Positions 7,806-16,473 of a stretch of 64,000 nucleotides of DNA are shown in pieces (position 1 is the stretch's first letter; each line of letters opens with the position of its first letter). The position numbers and the translations under genes are program-made. The notes under the pieces are model-generated. The model did not search any database, had not been told where the DNA came from, and saw only the letters and a list, made by a program, of their open reading frames with translations. The DNA comes from a virus. The stretch is taken from positions 1 to 64,000 of IMG/VR virus record IMGVR_UViG_3300027793_000084; one strand, given 5' to 3'.

Positions 7806-8474
7806 TTACCACGCACGGCAAGACCAATATCTTGCTTTCCATTTTGGTCCTGGATTATCGCAGTTATGTCTTGCTCTAAAACTTTTACGTCTTTCTGGAA
7901 TATTCTTTTTGATTTTCATATTCGGATCAGGATCACCAAAACGAACTATTACAACATTACCACTTTCATTTTTAGTATATACAGCAAATTTTTTAGGACC
8001 ATTTGATGTTCTAAATGGTTTATTTAATGTTACTTTGCGACCTTGATATTCAGCAGCTTTACTTTCCCCTTCATATCTAAGATATCGACCATTTTTTTTG
8101 TAGTTTCCTCTTCTTTCAAAATAATATTTTTCAAAAGTAACAGGATCTATATATTCATATTTGGCAACTACTGGGAGTTCTAATTCTTCTGTATCTTCTC
8201 CAAAGTCTACATAATCCTCGTCTTTTGGAGGAACTATATTTGATAAGCTTATTTCTTCAACATCTCCACATTCTTCACAATCATTATAGGCTAACGAAAA
8301 ACCTAAGATATCTAATACATAATCAAATAGTCCAGATTTAGTACGAGTTTGACCAAGACAGATCGCTACTCTTTGTTTAGAATCTGGATATTCCTTTTTC
8401 ATGGTTTCGTTACCCATGCAACGGGCCACGAATTTCTGATTATCTTCGTTTTGTTTTCTTTTTGGTATTGGCAT
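7806..8474 (-). CDS. Phage head-associated protein (two recurring phage modules)
   Basis: 222 residues. The N-terminal MPIPKRKQNEDNQKFVARCM with EYPDSKQRVAIC nearby is a segment commonly found in front of phage prohead proteases and capsid-related proteins. The C-terminal ERRKSFRARHNCDNPGPKWK, followed by ARYWSCRAW, is another widespread phage module with conserved Cys and Trp. Between them are an acidic linker and a beta domain (VEE to KFAVYTKNESGNVVIV). Likely virion morphogenesis; mechanism unknown. The gene begins inside the 3' end of the glycosyltransferase. Confidence 0.55.
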   Translation of the reverse strand: MPIPKRKQNEDNQKFVARCMGNETMKKEYPDSKQRVAICLGQTRTKSGLFDYVLDILGFSLAYNDCEECGDVEEISLSNIVPPKDEDYVDFGEDTEELELPVVAKYEYIDPVTFEKYYFERRGNYKKNGRYLRYEGESKAAEYQGRKVTLNKPFRTSNGPKKFAVYTKNESGNVVIVRFGDPDPNMKIKKNIPERRKSFRARHNCDNPGPKWKARYWSCRAW

Positions 8475-9555
8475 AATAACTATTATTCTTAAGGAATGAT
8501 GATTGTATAATACTGGCAGTATGATCCCAACTATATTTTTTGGCCGTTAAAACTCCATTGGAATTAGAGTCTATATGGTTACTATACACAAATTTCATAT
8601 GAGAAACGATTTGATCAAATTGATTTTGTCCTATTTTAGCCCAATTACCGGACCCATCAAACCATTTTCCGTCATTAGCAGGCTCAAGGCTATCAATATC
8701 TACCAGATAAGAATTGTCTTTATTACAGTATTCAGTATGAGCTGAATAATTTGTTACTATAACAGGTTTATTCATAGCCATACTTTCTATAATTTCATTA
8801 TTCCAGCCCTCTGCTCTAGATACGAAGACTCCACAATCACAATTATCAATAAATTGTGCTACTTGATATTGAGTTTGTAATCGTCCAAAAACTTTAATCT
8901 TATCTTTTAATCTACAATTATCTACTAAACTAAACCAATAATTATTTTCTTGTTCATTAAGAAATGGATTAAATGGCAATAGAAATAATTGTACATTATC
9001 ATCTGGTCTGAATGCGGCATCAAACGCTTGTAACAAAACATCTTGAGACTTACGATGCTCCCACTTGCCAATATGATAAAAAGTATAAGTGGGTTTCTCT
9101 AGTCGAATTTTATATTCTGGAACATTAAAAATATTCATATCCACACCTAGTGGACAAACTATAATTGGCTTATTTACTCCGTTGTCCTGAAGTATTTTCT
9201 TACCCCACGATGAAGCCACAAAAATATAATCGCAATAGTTTAAATGATGAATTTCTCTTGGTGTTAATTTATCAATTTCAAAGAATGGAAAACTATAATA
9301 GTGACCATTACCAACCCTCATGGCCAAATCATATTGATGCCATATTTTTAGACATGGTGCAGAATAGTCGAATGTAGAACTATTATTTAATAGTTTTTGG
9401 AATAGCTGTTTATCTTCTTCACTATTACAATCTATATTAGATCCAATAGGAAATAGACTGATATTTAAATCTTTATTTAGGGACTTGGCTATATTTGATG
9501 ATGTTATTCCATAGCCAGTACCATTGATCGGGCAGAATAAATTAAGGTTTTTCAT
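8440..9555 (-). CDS. Glycosyltransferase, GT4-like (GT-B fold)
   Basis: 371 residues. The N-domain ends near residue 110 with DYIFVASSWGKKIL; the C-domain starts FYHIGKWEHRKSQDVLLQAF, the usual GT4 strand and helix. DKIKVFGRLQ and the signature CGVFVSRAEGWNNEIIESMA follow, with the EX7E-type Glu pair, then KPVIVTNYSAHTEY. It would transfer a nucleotide-sugar-derived hexose. It overlaps both neighbours and heads a surface- or virion-modification block with the two glycosyltransferases and methyltransferase upstream. The acceptor is unknown. Confidence 0.8.
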   Translation of the reverse strand: MKNLNLFCPINGTGYGITSSNIAKSLNKDLNISLFPIGSNIDCNSEEDKQLFQKLLNNSSTFDYSAPCLKIWHQYDLAMRVGNGHYYSFPFFEIDKLTPREIHHLNYCDYIFVASSWGKKILQDNGVNKPIIVCPLGVDMNIFNVPEYKIRLEKPTYTFYHIGKWEHRKSQDVLLQAFDAAFRPDDNVQLFLLPFNPFLNEQENNYWFSLVDNCRLKDKIKVFGRLQTQYQVAQFIDNCDCGVFVSRAEGWNNEIIESMAMNKPVIVTNYSAHTEYCNKDNSYLVDIDSLEPANDGKWFDGSGNWAKIGQNQFDQIVSHMKFVYSNHIDSNSNGVLTAKKYSWDHTASIIQSSFLKNNSYYANTKKKTKRR

Positions 9556-10660
9556 ATATTTTATTATGAGTATTATTTACCTGTATAAAAGTTGTTTTTT
9601 TACCGAAATCTTTAATGCTATTTGCTCCAATATAAGTACATGCACTTCTTAATCCACCATAGATATCTTGTATAATATCTTGTGCTGTTCCTTTGTATGG
9701 CACAATCACACATTTGCCTTCATCTGTTCTATAATCTGCTACTCCATTATGGTGTTTATTCATAGCGTCTTTGCTACTCATACCATAATATTTCAATGAT
9801 ACTTTTCTTTTGGGTGAGTTATTGCCTGGATCAAAAGGTTGCCAAAATAAATAATCTGTATCTTTACCTCCCAAATATTCATATTGCCATTCTCCTTCAC
9901 ACTCGTCAACACCAGCAAACATACTTCCCAACATTAGAAAATCCGCATTTCCACCAAGAGCTTTCGCAATATCTCCGACTACTTTACAACCTCCATCGCT
10001 ACAAATATGACCACCTAGACCATGAGCAGCATCGGAGCATTCCATTACAGCACTCAGTTGTGGGTATCCAACGCCCGTTTTTAAACGAGTGGTACAAACG
10101 CTGCCTGACCCTATACCAACCTTGACTATATCGACCTGTCCATGAATAATTAATTCTTCTGTCATTTCTGGAGTTACTACATTACCAGCCATAATAATAG
10201 ATTCTGGAAATAAATTTCTTAATCTATATGCTGTTTTTACAAACTGTTCAGTATACCCATTTGCCACATCAAGACAAATATTTGGATATTGTTTAGTTTG
10301 TTCAATAGAACGAAATACTTCTATCGCCTTATTGATATCTTTTTCGCTTGTGCCTATAGAATAAAAAACTAAATCATTAATAACTTGTTGTTTATAAAAA
10401 TCTATATACTGTTCTTTAGTATAGTGTTTATGCAAGCAGGTTATGGCGGAGTGTGGGCATAGGGATTTAGCCATATCTAACGTGCCAACAGTATCCATAT
10501 TAGCAACCATAATTGGAGATGCTAATAATTTGCGTGGAGAATACTTAAAAGAATATGATCGTACTAAATTAACCTCTGATCTACTATTTAGTGTGGATCT
10601 TTTTGGTCTTATGAGAACATCATCGAAGTCTAGTTTAGTTTCATTAATTATTTTTTGCAT
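9542..10660 (-). CDS. guaC: GMP reductase / IMP dehydrogenase family protein (GuaC-like)
   Basis: 372 residues, close to the usual GuaC length (about 345), with no CBS domains. [20 protein letters not shown] opens the barrel; [10 protein letters not shown] (51-60) and the loop [20 protein letters not shown] place the catalytic Cys at about 189; then [19 protein letters not shown] and [10 protein letters not shown]. The missing CBS pair and loop type favour GuaC (GMP to IMP, NADPH) over IMPDH. It could rebalance purine pools. Overlaps the glycosyltransferase and the deoxyribosyltransferase-like gene. Phage copies are uncommon. Confidence 0.85.
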   Translation of the reverse strand: MQKIINETKLDFDDVLIRPKRSTLNSRSEVNLVRSYSFKYSPRKLLASPIMVANMDTVGTLDMAKSLCPHSAITCLHKHYTKEQYIDFYKQQVINDLVFYSIGTSEKDINKAIEVFRSIEQTKQYPNICLDVANGYTEQFVKTAYRLRNLFPESIIMAGNVVTPEMTEELIIHGQVDIVKVGIGSGSVCTTRLKTGVGYPQLSAVMECSDAAHGLGGHICSDGGCKVVGDIAKALGGNADFLMLGSMFAGVDECEGEWQYEYLGGKDTDYLFWQPFDPGNNSPKRKVSLKYYGMSSKDAMNKHHNGVADYRTDEGKCVIVPYKGTAQDIIQDIYGGLRSACTYIGANSIKDFGKKTTFIQVNNTHNKIYEKP

Positions 10661-11183
10661 TGAAGAAATACCATCTCTTATGAGTATCTATATTTTCTGA
10701 TGTATTAATATGGCTAAGATAATGTTTGATTTCATCCCAACTTGAAAAAATCATTTGGTGTGGGATCATTCCAAAAAGCCAGTCAGGTGCGTGATTTTTA
10801 CCTTGAGCCATATGAACTATAATAGGTTTTTTTTGACGGTTTGCCAGACTTATTTCTTCCCATGTTCCACAAGCATAGTGATCTAAATCAAGATTAACTA
10901 TCAGAAAATCACTAATATCAACTAATCGTAAATCTACTGCTCGTATAGTTTTCATCATCGCAGTCAATTCATCATATCGACCCATATGTTTCAGTTTAGT
11001 TTTAATTTGATGAGTATCATGATCTTCTAATCCGATATCGGTTGGTTTACTAATTGGGTTAAAAACTACTATTCCTAGACTAGTAAGAAATGGAGTAATA
11101 CTATCTCTCCATCCAGTACCACGATCTATTACCCTATCCATAGCACCAGCAAGGTAAACTCTTTGATTATTAAGTCTATTCAT
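10644..11183 (-). CDS. Nucleoside 2-deoxyribosyltransferase-like protein
   Basis: 179 residues. VYLAGAMDRVIDRGTGWRD (9-27) matches the N-terminal strand and loop of the Rossmann-like deoxyribosyltransferase family; VDISDFLIVNLD and ACGTWEEISLANRQKKPIIV match its second nucleotide-binding segment. Proteins like this exchange or hydrolyse the base of deoxynucleosides or nucleotides. Overlap of 17 bases with the GMP reductase gene suggests a joint purine-salvage role; substrate specificity cannot be read. Confidence 0.6.
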   Translation of the reverse strand: MNRLNNQRVYLAGAMDRVIDRGTGWRDSITPFLTSLGIVVFNPISKPTDIGLEDHDTHQIKTKLKHMGRYDELTAMMKTIRAVDLRLVDISDFLIVNLDLDHYACGTWEEISLANRQKKPIIVHMAQGKNHAPDWLFGMIPHQMIFSSWDEIKHYLSHINTSENIDTHKRWYFFNAKNN

Positions 11184-11184
11184 C

Positions 11185-11322
11185 TTAGCGATTCAAAAAA
11201 ATATATTCAATTAAACTATTTGAAGGTTTCACACCTGAAGTTTTATTTAATCTAACATCACAAATTGAAATGTATGCTTGAAATACTCCAATCAACATAG
11301 CAATAATAAGTACAATTGTTAT
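11185..11322 (-). CDS. Small membrane peptide, unusual ATA start
   Basis: A 45-codon frame between two genes. AAGGAG lies 8 nt before ATA ACA ATT; there is no ATG, GTG or TTG at that spacing, so either an AUA start is used or translation begins at the internal ATG eight codons in (37 residues). The first 18 residues (TIVLIIAMLIGVFQAYI) form one membrane helix; the tail is polar. Function unknown. Confidence 0.35.
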   Translation of the reverse strand: MTIVLIIAMLIGVFQAYISICDVRLNKTSGVKPSNSLIEYIFLNR

Positions 11323-11338
11323 TTTAAATTCTCCTTAG

Positions 11339-12187
11339 TCAAAAAAACATCATTTGAGATGGGTTTATACATATCTTATAATCTGGAAATTTAGTGATCA
11401 TATTTTTATGAAAACATACATGCTCACAATCATATCCATCATATTTACTTTTAATATAGTCAGCGCTTTTATATATAGCAATACCACCAAAAGCACTGTT
11501 AACTTTAATCGGACTACTTCCAATAGGCGGTTGCCAAAAACCAAACCACATCATAGGATCATGAGAATATACTGCTGCATATTTTTGCAAATCTTCCCAC
11601 CAAGAGCCTCTATATGCCCAACAGTCATAATTCCATATAATTTGAGATGTTTGATCCATAGTTAATGATTTCATCTCAAATGAATTACCAACCATAGCAT
11701 CACAATAATTAGCAGACAGCCATCCAAAAGAATTAATGATACCATCAAGACTAAATTTTTGAAAATCTGTATCCATCACTATGACAAAATCAAATTTGTC
11801 ATTATTCTTTTGAACATGAGATAAGCAAATGTTACGGTGTTTAGCAAGATTAGACGTTCTTTCTATGGATTTAAGGTCCATGTTTTTCCCGTGAACAAAC
11901 TGTTTGAGATTTAGTTTATCAGATCTATAATCGAAATTTTGAACTTTGGACTTAAGACTAGATAAGGTTTTACTAGTATTATCAGTAGAATCATTCTCAT
12001 ATATAAAATATGATAATTTACTACAATAACTTTTGATATTATCAATTGCCAAAATATTTTCTTCTAGATATGATTCTGAATTTCTAGTTAGTCCAACTAC
12101 AATAATCTTTTGATTACTCAGATACTTTTTACCTAGATCTATATATCTAGAATATTGTTCTTTAAATTCTGGTAAAATAGAAAACAT
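11339..12187 (-). CDS. Glycosyltransferase, GT-A-like (fungal capsule mannosyltransferase type)
   Basis: 282 residues. It opens with KIIVVGLTRNSESYLEENI and a Rossmann strand FIYENDSTDNT. FVIVMDTDFQK near 135-145 supplies the metal-binding DxD, and MVGNSFEMKSL and WAYRGSWWEDL follow. The order resembles CAP59/Anp1-type mannosyltransferases. It lies three bases from another glycosyltransferase with matching orientation, so they likely build one glycan. Donor and acceptor unknown. Confidence 0.6.
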   Translation of the reverse strand: MFSILPEFKEQYSRYIDLGKKYLSNQKIIVVGLTRNSESYLEENILAIDNIKSYCSKLSYFIYENDSTDNTSKTLSSLKSKVQNFDYRSDKLNLKQFVHGKNMDLKSIERTSNLAKHRNICLSHVQKNNDKFDFVIVMDTDFQKFSLDGIINSFGWLSANYCDAMVGNSFEMKSLTMDQTSQIIWNYDCWAYRGSWWEDLQKYAAVYSHDPMMWFGFWQPPIGSSPIKVNSAFGGIAIYKSADYIKSKYDGYDCEHVCFHKNMITKFPDYKICINPSQMMFF

Positions 12188-12189
12188 AA

Positions 12190-12828
12190 TTAACCTATTT
12201 GAGCAAGTATATTACTCATAGCTTGATATCTATCTGGAAAACAAGTGGAATGAAAAAATTTTGTATCCGGTGGTATTTTTCTATGATCATTGATATGAGG
12301 GTTCCACCTGTAGTCTAGACTTGTCCACTGTATGTTTGTATGTTTTGGTCTGATTATTGGTGTTGAGTCAGGGTCAGTACCCATGAGATATATTAATGAT
12401 GCTTGCTCCCACCAACAACCAGATCTTCTAAAATCAGTATATGATTTAATTTCTGGAATAATTTCTAGAAAGGATTGATTTAAAAACCAAACCCCACAAT
12501 TAGGAACCCAGCCATCAGAAGTTTCATGGACAACAAGACCAAAAGTAGAATTTTGATCCATCTCATTAGCAATATCATTTTCAAATCTACATATAATCAC
12601 ATCTGAGTCAATCCATAAAACTTGTTCATATGTTTTCAATAAATTTTCTATAACATCTAACTTCCACCATGAAGGAGGTTTAATTTTGGTAGTATCACTA
12701 AAAAAATTATTAGACGGAAAGAATAGATCATAATTATGATTATAGGCGTACATATATAAGGTTTTAATAGATAATGACAACAAAGAACTATGATAATCAG
12801 TTCCAAAAGATGTAATAGCTTTTTTCAT
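12190..12828 (-). CDS. Glycosyltransferase, GT34-like (galactosyl/mannosyl)
   Basis: 212 residues. PSWWKLDVIENLLKTYEQVL leads into WIDSDVIICRF (DxD at about 74-76), the hallmark of GMA12/MNN10-type transferases. Downstream are PNCGVWFLNQS and SGCWWEQASLIYLMG. Short for the family but the core seems complete. Tightly linked with the GT above and the methyltransferase. Confidence 0.65.
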   Translation of the reverse strand: MKKAITSFGTDYHSSLLSLSIKTLYMYAYNHNYDLFFPSNNFFSDTTKIKPPSWWKLDVIENLLKTYEQVLWIDSDVIICRFENDIANEMDQNSTFGLVVHETSDGWVPNCGVWFLNQSFLEIIPEIKSYTDFRRSGCWWEQASLIYLMGTDPDSTPIIRPKHTNIQWTSLDYRWNPHINDHRKIPPDTKFFHSTCFPDRYQAMSNILAQIG

Positions 12829-12834
12829 TGTGGA

Positions 12835-13389
12835 TTAATTTTTTACAATAATAAACGAGGCTAGTTTTTCTTTAGTTGTAATATAATATCGAAATTTATT
12901 TTTGTTAGTAAAGCTTTTAACAGCACTGACTACTCCTGGGAATATGTCTTGATTGTAGTCATGACCACATATCAGCCCATTATTTTTAGTTACCCTTAGT
13001 GCTTCTTCTAATTCAACAATTAGATGATCATAGGTATGAATAGTATCAATATAGATAAAATCAAAATAACTATCTTCTTTAGACTTTAAAAAAGTTATAG
13101 AGTCTATCTTAGAAATGGTAACATTGGTGTTATGTGAATATTTTCTTAGTGCGTGATCAAATAAATAGTCACCATTAAATGTTTGAATATTTTCTCCATT
13201 TATATCTCCAGATCCGACTATACCACTAAAAGTATCTACCAAATAAAACTTCTGAAATTTTCCTGATTCTATAAATAAATCAGAATACTCACACAAAAAC
13301 ACGCCTAGTTCACAACCAATACTTGTAGGTTGGATAAGGTTTATTAAGTGTGATCTGGTTGGTATTTCAGTACTATTTTCTAATATCAT
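12835..13389 (-). CDS. Class I SAM-dependent methyltransferase (CmcI/Methyltransf_24-like)
   Basis: 184 residues. CELGVFLCEYSD is motif I (SAM loop, here GVF in place of GxG), FYLVDTFSG carries the acidic residue of motif II, and FDFIYIDTIHTYDHLIVELE is the family-typical metal/SAM segment, followed by NNGLICGHDYN. Such enzymes O-methylate sugars or small molecules; with three glycosyltransferases nearby a sugar cap is plausible. Overlaps the macro-domain gene by 17 bases. Confidence 0.7.
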   Translation of the reverse strand: MILENSTEIPTRSHLINLIQPTSIGCELGVFLCEYSDLFIESGKFQKFYLVDTFSGIVGSGDINGENIQTFNGDYLFDHALRKYSHNTNVTISKIDSITFLKSKEDSYFDFIYIDTIHTYDHLIVELEEALRVTKNNGLICGHDYNQDIFPGVVSAVKSFTNKNKFRYYITTKEKLASFIIVKN

Positions 13390-13897
13390 ATACTACAACC
13401 CTATGGTCTTCCCAAATATCTAGTATCAAGTCCTGAATAAAATTCCAGTTTCCTCCAGCAAGTCCACAACCAAATTTTGGACAATGAATTTGTACTTTAT
13501 TGTCGTTGTTAAAACTTAGTAATAAATACTCACTCACTCTATACATGGTTTTTGCTAAAGCACCATAATGTAGCGGTCTTCTGTTATTTTTAGAAATTGT
13601 ACCATTTTGGGCAATCATATTTGCAAAGATTAATTTATGACCATATTTAGGATCTTTCTCAACTTCCACGAACTGAACATAACCAAGCACATTTTTAGAT
13701 CCTAGAAGATGATAATTTTCTTTGACTATCGGATAGTGCTTGGCAACACCAGCAGCAAATCCAGCCCCAAAAGCATTAACATTGTTGCAAACATGAGGAA
13801 CCACAATACTAGAACCATTATATTCATTGTATATGTGTTCCTGTACAAAATTGAATAAATTGCCGTATATTGTTGGTAGTTTACTTAGAGTTTTCAT
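13373..13897 (-). CDS. Macro domain protein (ADP-ribose binding/hydrolysing)
   Basis: 174 residues: essentially one macro domain. VVPHVCNNVNAFGAGFAAGV (31-50) gives the substrate loop with Asn-Asn and Gly-Ala-Gly; HYGALAKTMYRVSEYLLL and VQIHCPKFGCGLAGGNWNFI supply the second and third binding loops. The pattern resembles Poa1p-like ADP-ribose-1''-phosphatases. Roles could be recycling of RNA-ligation by-products (the phage encodes ligases) or removal of ADP-ribose marks set by host defence; both are inference. Confidence 0.75.
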   Translation of the reverse strand: MKTLSKLPTIYGNLFNFVQEHIYNEYNGSSIVVPHVCNNVNAFGAGFAAGVAKHYPIVKENYHLLGSKNVLGYVQFVEVEKDPKYGHKLIFANMIAQNGTISKNNRRPLHYGALAKTMYRVSEYLLLSFNNDNKVQIHCPKFGCGLAGGNWNFIQDLILDIWEDHRVVVYDIRK

Positions 13898-14141
13898 TTA
13901 CACTGTTCCATTTGTCTAGTGGACATTTTTGATCGGCCCATGCTAATTTATTTAAAAATATACGCTTGTTATTAATATTACATCCACAAACCAAACACTG
14001 ACTATTTTTTTTATCTAACTTGTCACAAGAAGAACAAATACTATACCTATAGTCTATAGTATGCTGACTACTCTTTGGCAAACCACGATTAATATGCCAA
14101 AATAAGGACTTAAGAAAAGTTTTCAATCTAATTAGAAACAT
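13881..14141 (-). CDS. Small zinc-ribbon-like protein
   Basis: 86 residues. Cysteines in CSSCDKLDKKNSQCLVCGC and a final CPLDKW form a likely zinc site; the N-terminal 30 residues are basic and amphipathic. This CxxC-CxxCGC-CPxxKW layout is common in small phage proteins of unknown function. Overlaps both neighbours by 14-17 bases. Confidence 0.55.
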   Translation of the reverse strand: MFLIRLKTFLKSLFWHINRGLPKSSQHTIDYRYSICSSCDKLDKKNSQCLVCGCNINNKRIFLNKLAWADQKCPLDKWNSVNENSK

Positions 14142-14364
14142 CTATTTTCTTTGTTATTTTAACTGGTGTTGTGTTATTATCTTTGTCTAAAATATAAATT
14201 GGAGAATGGTCAACAATAGTTTGATTCTGAAACCAAGAAGGAAATCCATCAGATAACGAATAACATAATCTTTGTCCATCTTTCTTAAAGTCTGATGTTA
14301 ACACATAGACCTTATCCTTTAGAGTAAAAGTGTCTCCACATTCTAGTTCCTCAATATATTTCAT
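14128..14364 (-). CDS. Conserved small phage protein (DFKKDG type)
   Basis: 78 residues with a small beta-barrel look: GDTFTLKDKVYVLTSDFKKD, then LSDGFPSWF. I associate the pattern with short phage hypotheticals of SH3-like size. ATG overlaps the stop of the 59-codon gene upstream (ATGA). No function known. Confidence 0.5.
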   Translation of the reverse strand: MKYIEELECGDTFTLKDKVYVLTSDFKKDGQRLCYSLSDGFPSWFQNQTIVDHSPIYILDKDNNTTPVKITKKIDVSN

Positions 14365-14540
14365 TTATAATCCTGTTCCCAATCTTCCCACAATTCTTCT
14401 TCTCTAATTTCCTGGATATTTTTTTTGAACTGTTTTTTAGACTTTGAGATAAAGCGTTGTTCATCAGAAATCTGATGTTTTTTATAGTTTTTATCTGCTA
14501 ATTTTTGCCGACGTAAATCTTTTTTATCTGGATCTGACAT
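14361..14540 (-). CDS. Small charged protein, first gene of a class A transcript
   Basis: 59 residues, Lys/Gln/Glu/Asp-rich and helical (begins MSDPDKKDLRRQKLADKNYK, ends EELWEDWEQDYK). The ATG is 31 bases downstream of a perfect TTGACA/TATAAT promoter; the stop overlaps the next ATG. The reading frame and coupling support a real gene; the family is not recognised. Confidence 0.55.
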   Translation of the reverse strand: MSDPDKKDLRRQKLADKNYKKHQISDEQRFISKSKKQFKKNIQEIREEELWEDWEQDYK

Positions 14541-14571
14541 TTTCTGTTTTTAAACTGTTGTGATACAAACT

Positions 14572-14599
14572 ATTATATCGTGCTGACTCTGAGTGTCAA
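14572..14599 (-). promoter_or_regulatory. Class A promoter, perfect consensus
   Basis: TTGACA at 14594-14599 and TATAAT at 14572-14577 (minus strand) with a 16-bp spacer, ahead of the 59-residue gene and the macro/GT block. Confidence 0.8.
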
Positions 14600-14671
14600 G
14601 GTGACTATAAGAAATTTTTGTCTTGACTATCACTTAGAACTCTCTTATATCTTATGCAGCGGGGGAGATTA

Positions 14672-15427
14672 CTATTTACTATTATCTAATATCCACTTCC
14701 TGTATTTACTAATTCTTGTGTGTCCAGACTCAGAACCGTATCTAGAATTGGATGCATTTTTATTTTTAGTATCCCATAATACACATGAGTGAATTCCTGC
14801 TAACTTGTTACCAATAAATAATCCACCTCCGCTATCACCACTACCTATAAGAAACTCTAATGCTGTTTTATCCTTATCTCCTGGCTTTGATGGTGAACAC
14901 ATTAATAAATCTCTATCTATATAGTCTATCTTATTTGATCCTGCTCGTTTTTTTTGATCAGAATTAACAGCGCCGCTACTAAATGTTCCTTTCATACCAT
15001 ATCCAGATAGTGTGCAGACTTTATCAACCTCATCCTCTGCTTCATATAAAGATGGATAAAAATCTAATTTGATAGGATCTTTTGAGTAACAAATTGCTAT
15101 ATCACTTTTACCAAAAACACTATCATCAAATTCTTTTGGCCACACACATTTTATAATCTCGTAATCCTTATCTTCTACTGTTACTTTAACAACTTTATAG
15201 TTCTGCACAACATGAGCCGCTGTTAAAATAATGTTTTCAGATATTACAACACAAGAACCACAGAACTTTGTATCATTTTGATAAGTTCCACATATTCTTC
15301 CTATGCTCTTGAATTCTTTTCCAAATTCCACATATTTAGTATCTGGTGTTTCTGGATCAATAGTTCCTGCAAGAGTTCCATTGATACTAAAACATAGCGT
15401 TAAAAATATTGCTAAGTATAATCTCAT
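14672..15427 (-). CDS. Exported trypsin-like serine protease (S1 family)
   Basis: 251 residues with a signal peptide (MRLYLAIFLTLCFSINGTLA, cleavage about 20/21). The chymotrypsin-fold triad is complete: LTAAHVV (His72), KSDIAIC (Asp109), GSGDSGGGLF (Ser199). Paired cysteines near 46/56/59 and 94/113 suggest disulphides and a periplasmic or extracellular site. A class B promoter lies 14 nt before the ATG. A secreted trypsin-like enzyme is rare in tailed phages; it may act in lysis, envelope breakdown or against a surface protein. Residues numbered from the ATG at 15425-15427. Confidence 0.85.
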   Translation of the reverse strand: MRLYLAIFLTLCFSINGTLAGTIDPETPDTKYVEFGKEFKSIGRICGTYQNDTKFCGSCVVISENIILTAAHVVQNYKVVKVTVEDKDYEIIKCVWPKEFDDSVFGKSDIAICYSKDPIKLDFYPSLYEAEDEVDKVCTLSGYGMKGTFSSGAVNSDQKKRAGSNKIDYIDRDLLMCSPSKPGDKDKTALEFLIGSGDSGGGLFIGNKLAGIHSCVLWDTKNKNASNSRYGSESGHTRISKYRKWILDNSK

Positions 15428-15440
15428 GGTTTTTCTCCAT

Positions 15441-15453
15441 GAAATAATACACC
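15441..15453 (-). promoter_or_regulatory. Class B promoter box (GGTGTATTATTTC)
   Basis: Minus-strand ATGGTGTATTATTTC in the 38-base gap ahead of the exported protease; GGAG for translation follows immediately downstream. Confidence 0.55.
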
Positions 15454-15465
15454 ATTTTTATTATT

Positions 15466-16470
15466 TTAGAGTATTTGGGATGCTATCAAACAACCTTTAG
15501 CAACAGCGTGTAATGGATCTTTGGCGTGTCTGATTTCTTTGACTACTAGTGGAAAATTATTATCGCTTAGTTTTTGCGTAAACTGTTCAATATATCCATT
15601 AGCCTGAGATGTTCCTCCAGCAATAACAATTGTTAGTGGATCTTTAAACTTTGGTAAACTTTTATGTCCAGTAAGAGCAGCACTTAATTGCTTAGTAGTA
15701 TAATCAATTAATCTTTCATAGTATGCTGAAACCGCTGCTAATATTGGATTATCGTTGGGTTCGCCAATTTTAAAACCACCCGCCTCCTTCTCTGCTTGAA
15801 TTACACTATCGGGTTCTCCGGTGGCTACAGCACTCATACGATCAACCCAGTCGCCACTCTTGGTGGTACTAAAAACCACGGTTGGTTCACCATTAAGCAT
15901 AACACAAATATTAGTCATTCCAGCACCACAACTAATACCTATGCCAGTATAATCATTTGTATCTAATTCAGCATAGCACAACGCTTCTGCTTCATTAATA
16001 GATCGAGCATCATAACCAACTTCTTGTAAGATAGTCTTAATAACATCTTCATGATATCCAATATCAAAATCTTCATCTTCTTGATCTACAGGTTGTGCTG
16101 GAACACAATAAACCAATTTTTGACCGGCTTCAGAAGATTGCCCGACTACTTCTTGTAGGATAAATGCTAATACTCTTTTAGCATCTTTTTCTTTTGCTGA
16201 TACAACGCCCCTATACATTGGTCTTTTTGCTGTATCGTTTCTTTCTATTGCTTTTTCAATAGCATCTTTACCTAAGAGAATAAATGATCCATCATTATCT
16301 TTGATAAAAACCTTACCAGACAATCCTTTTTCGATCATTTTTGTGGCTACTGGGGATGATGGCTTTATAATATAGAAAGCATCTCTAAAGTCTTTATATT
16401 CAATATTGCCGTTATTATCTTTTGCTTTTACAATATAACTTGTACCAACATCAAGTCCGATTCCAGCCAT
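15466..16470 (-). CDS. Actin/Hsp70-superfamily ATPase (phage cytoskeletal protein)
   Basis: 334 residues. GIGLDVGTSYIVKA (3-16) is the phosphate-1 loop, IGISCGAGMTNICV the phosphate-2 loop (the usual DxG is changed to SCG) and TIVIAGGTSQANGY the adenosine motif near 290. The size and gaps fit bacterial actins such as ParM, AlfA and MreB rather than full Hsp70. Stop-start spacing of three bases links it to a membrane-anchored protein and to RuvB. A filament for positioning DNA or virions is plausible; polymerisation is not shown by sequence. Confidence 0.75.
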   Translation of the reverse strand: MAGIGLDVGTSYIVKAKDNNGNIEYKDFRDAFYIIKPSSPVATKMIEKGLSGKVFIKDNDGSFILLGKDAIEKAIERNDTAKRPMYRGVVSAKEKDAKRVLAFILQEVVGQSSEAGQKLVYCVPAQPVDQEDEDFDIGYHEDVIKTILQEVGYDARSINEAEALCYAELDTNDYTGIGISCGAGMTNICVMLNGEPTVVFSTTKSGDWVDRMSAVATGEPDSVIQAEKEAGGFKIGEPNDNPILAAVSAYYERLIDYTTKQLSAALTGHKSLPKFKDPLTIVIAGGTSQANGYIEQFTQKLSDNNFPLVVKEIRHAKDPLHAVAKGCLIASQIL

Positions 16471-16473
16471 AAA

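Noticed and set aside
7769-8046. Plus-strand frames near 7.7-8.0 kb
   Set aside because: They are antisense to well-supported minus-strand genes and contain no recognisable pattern.
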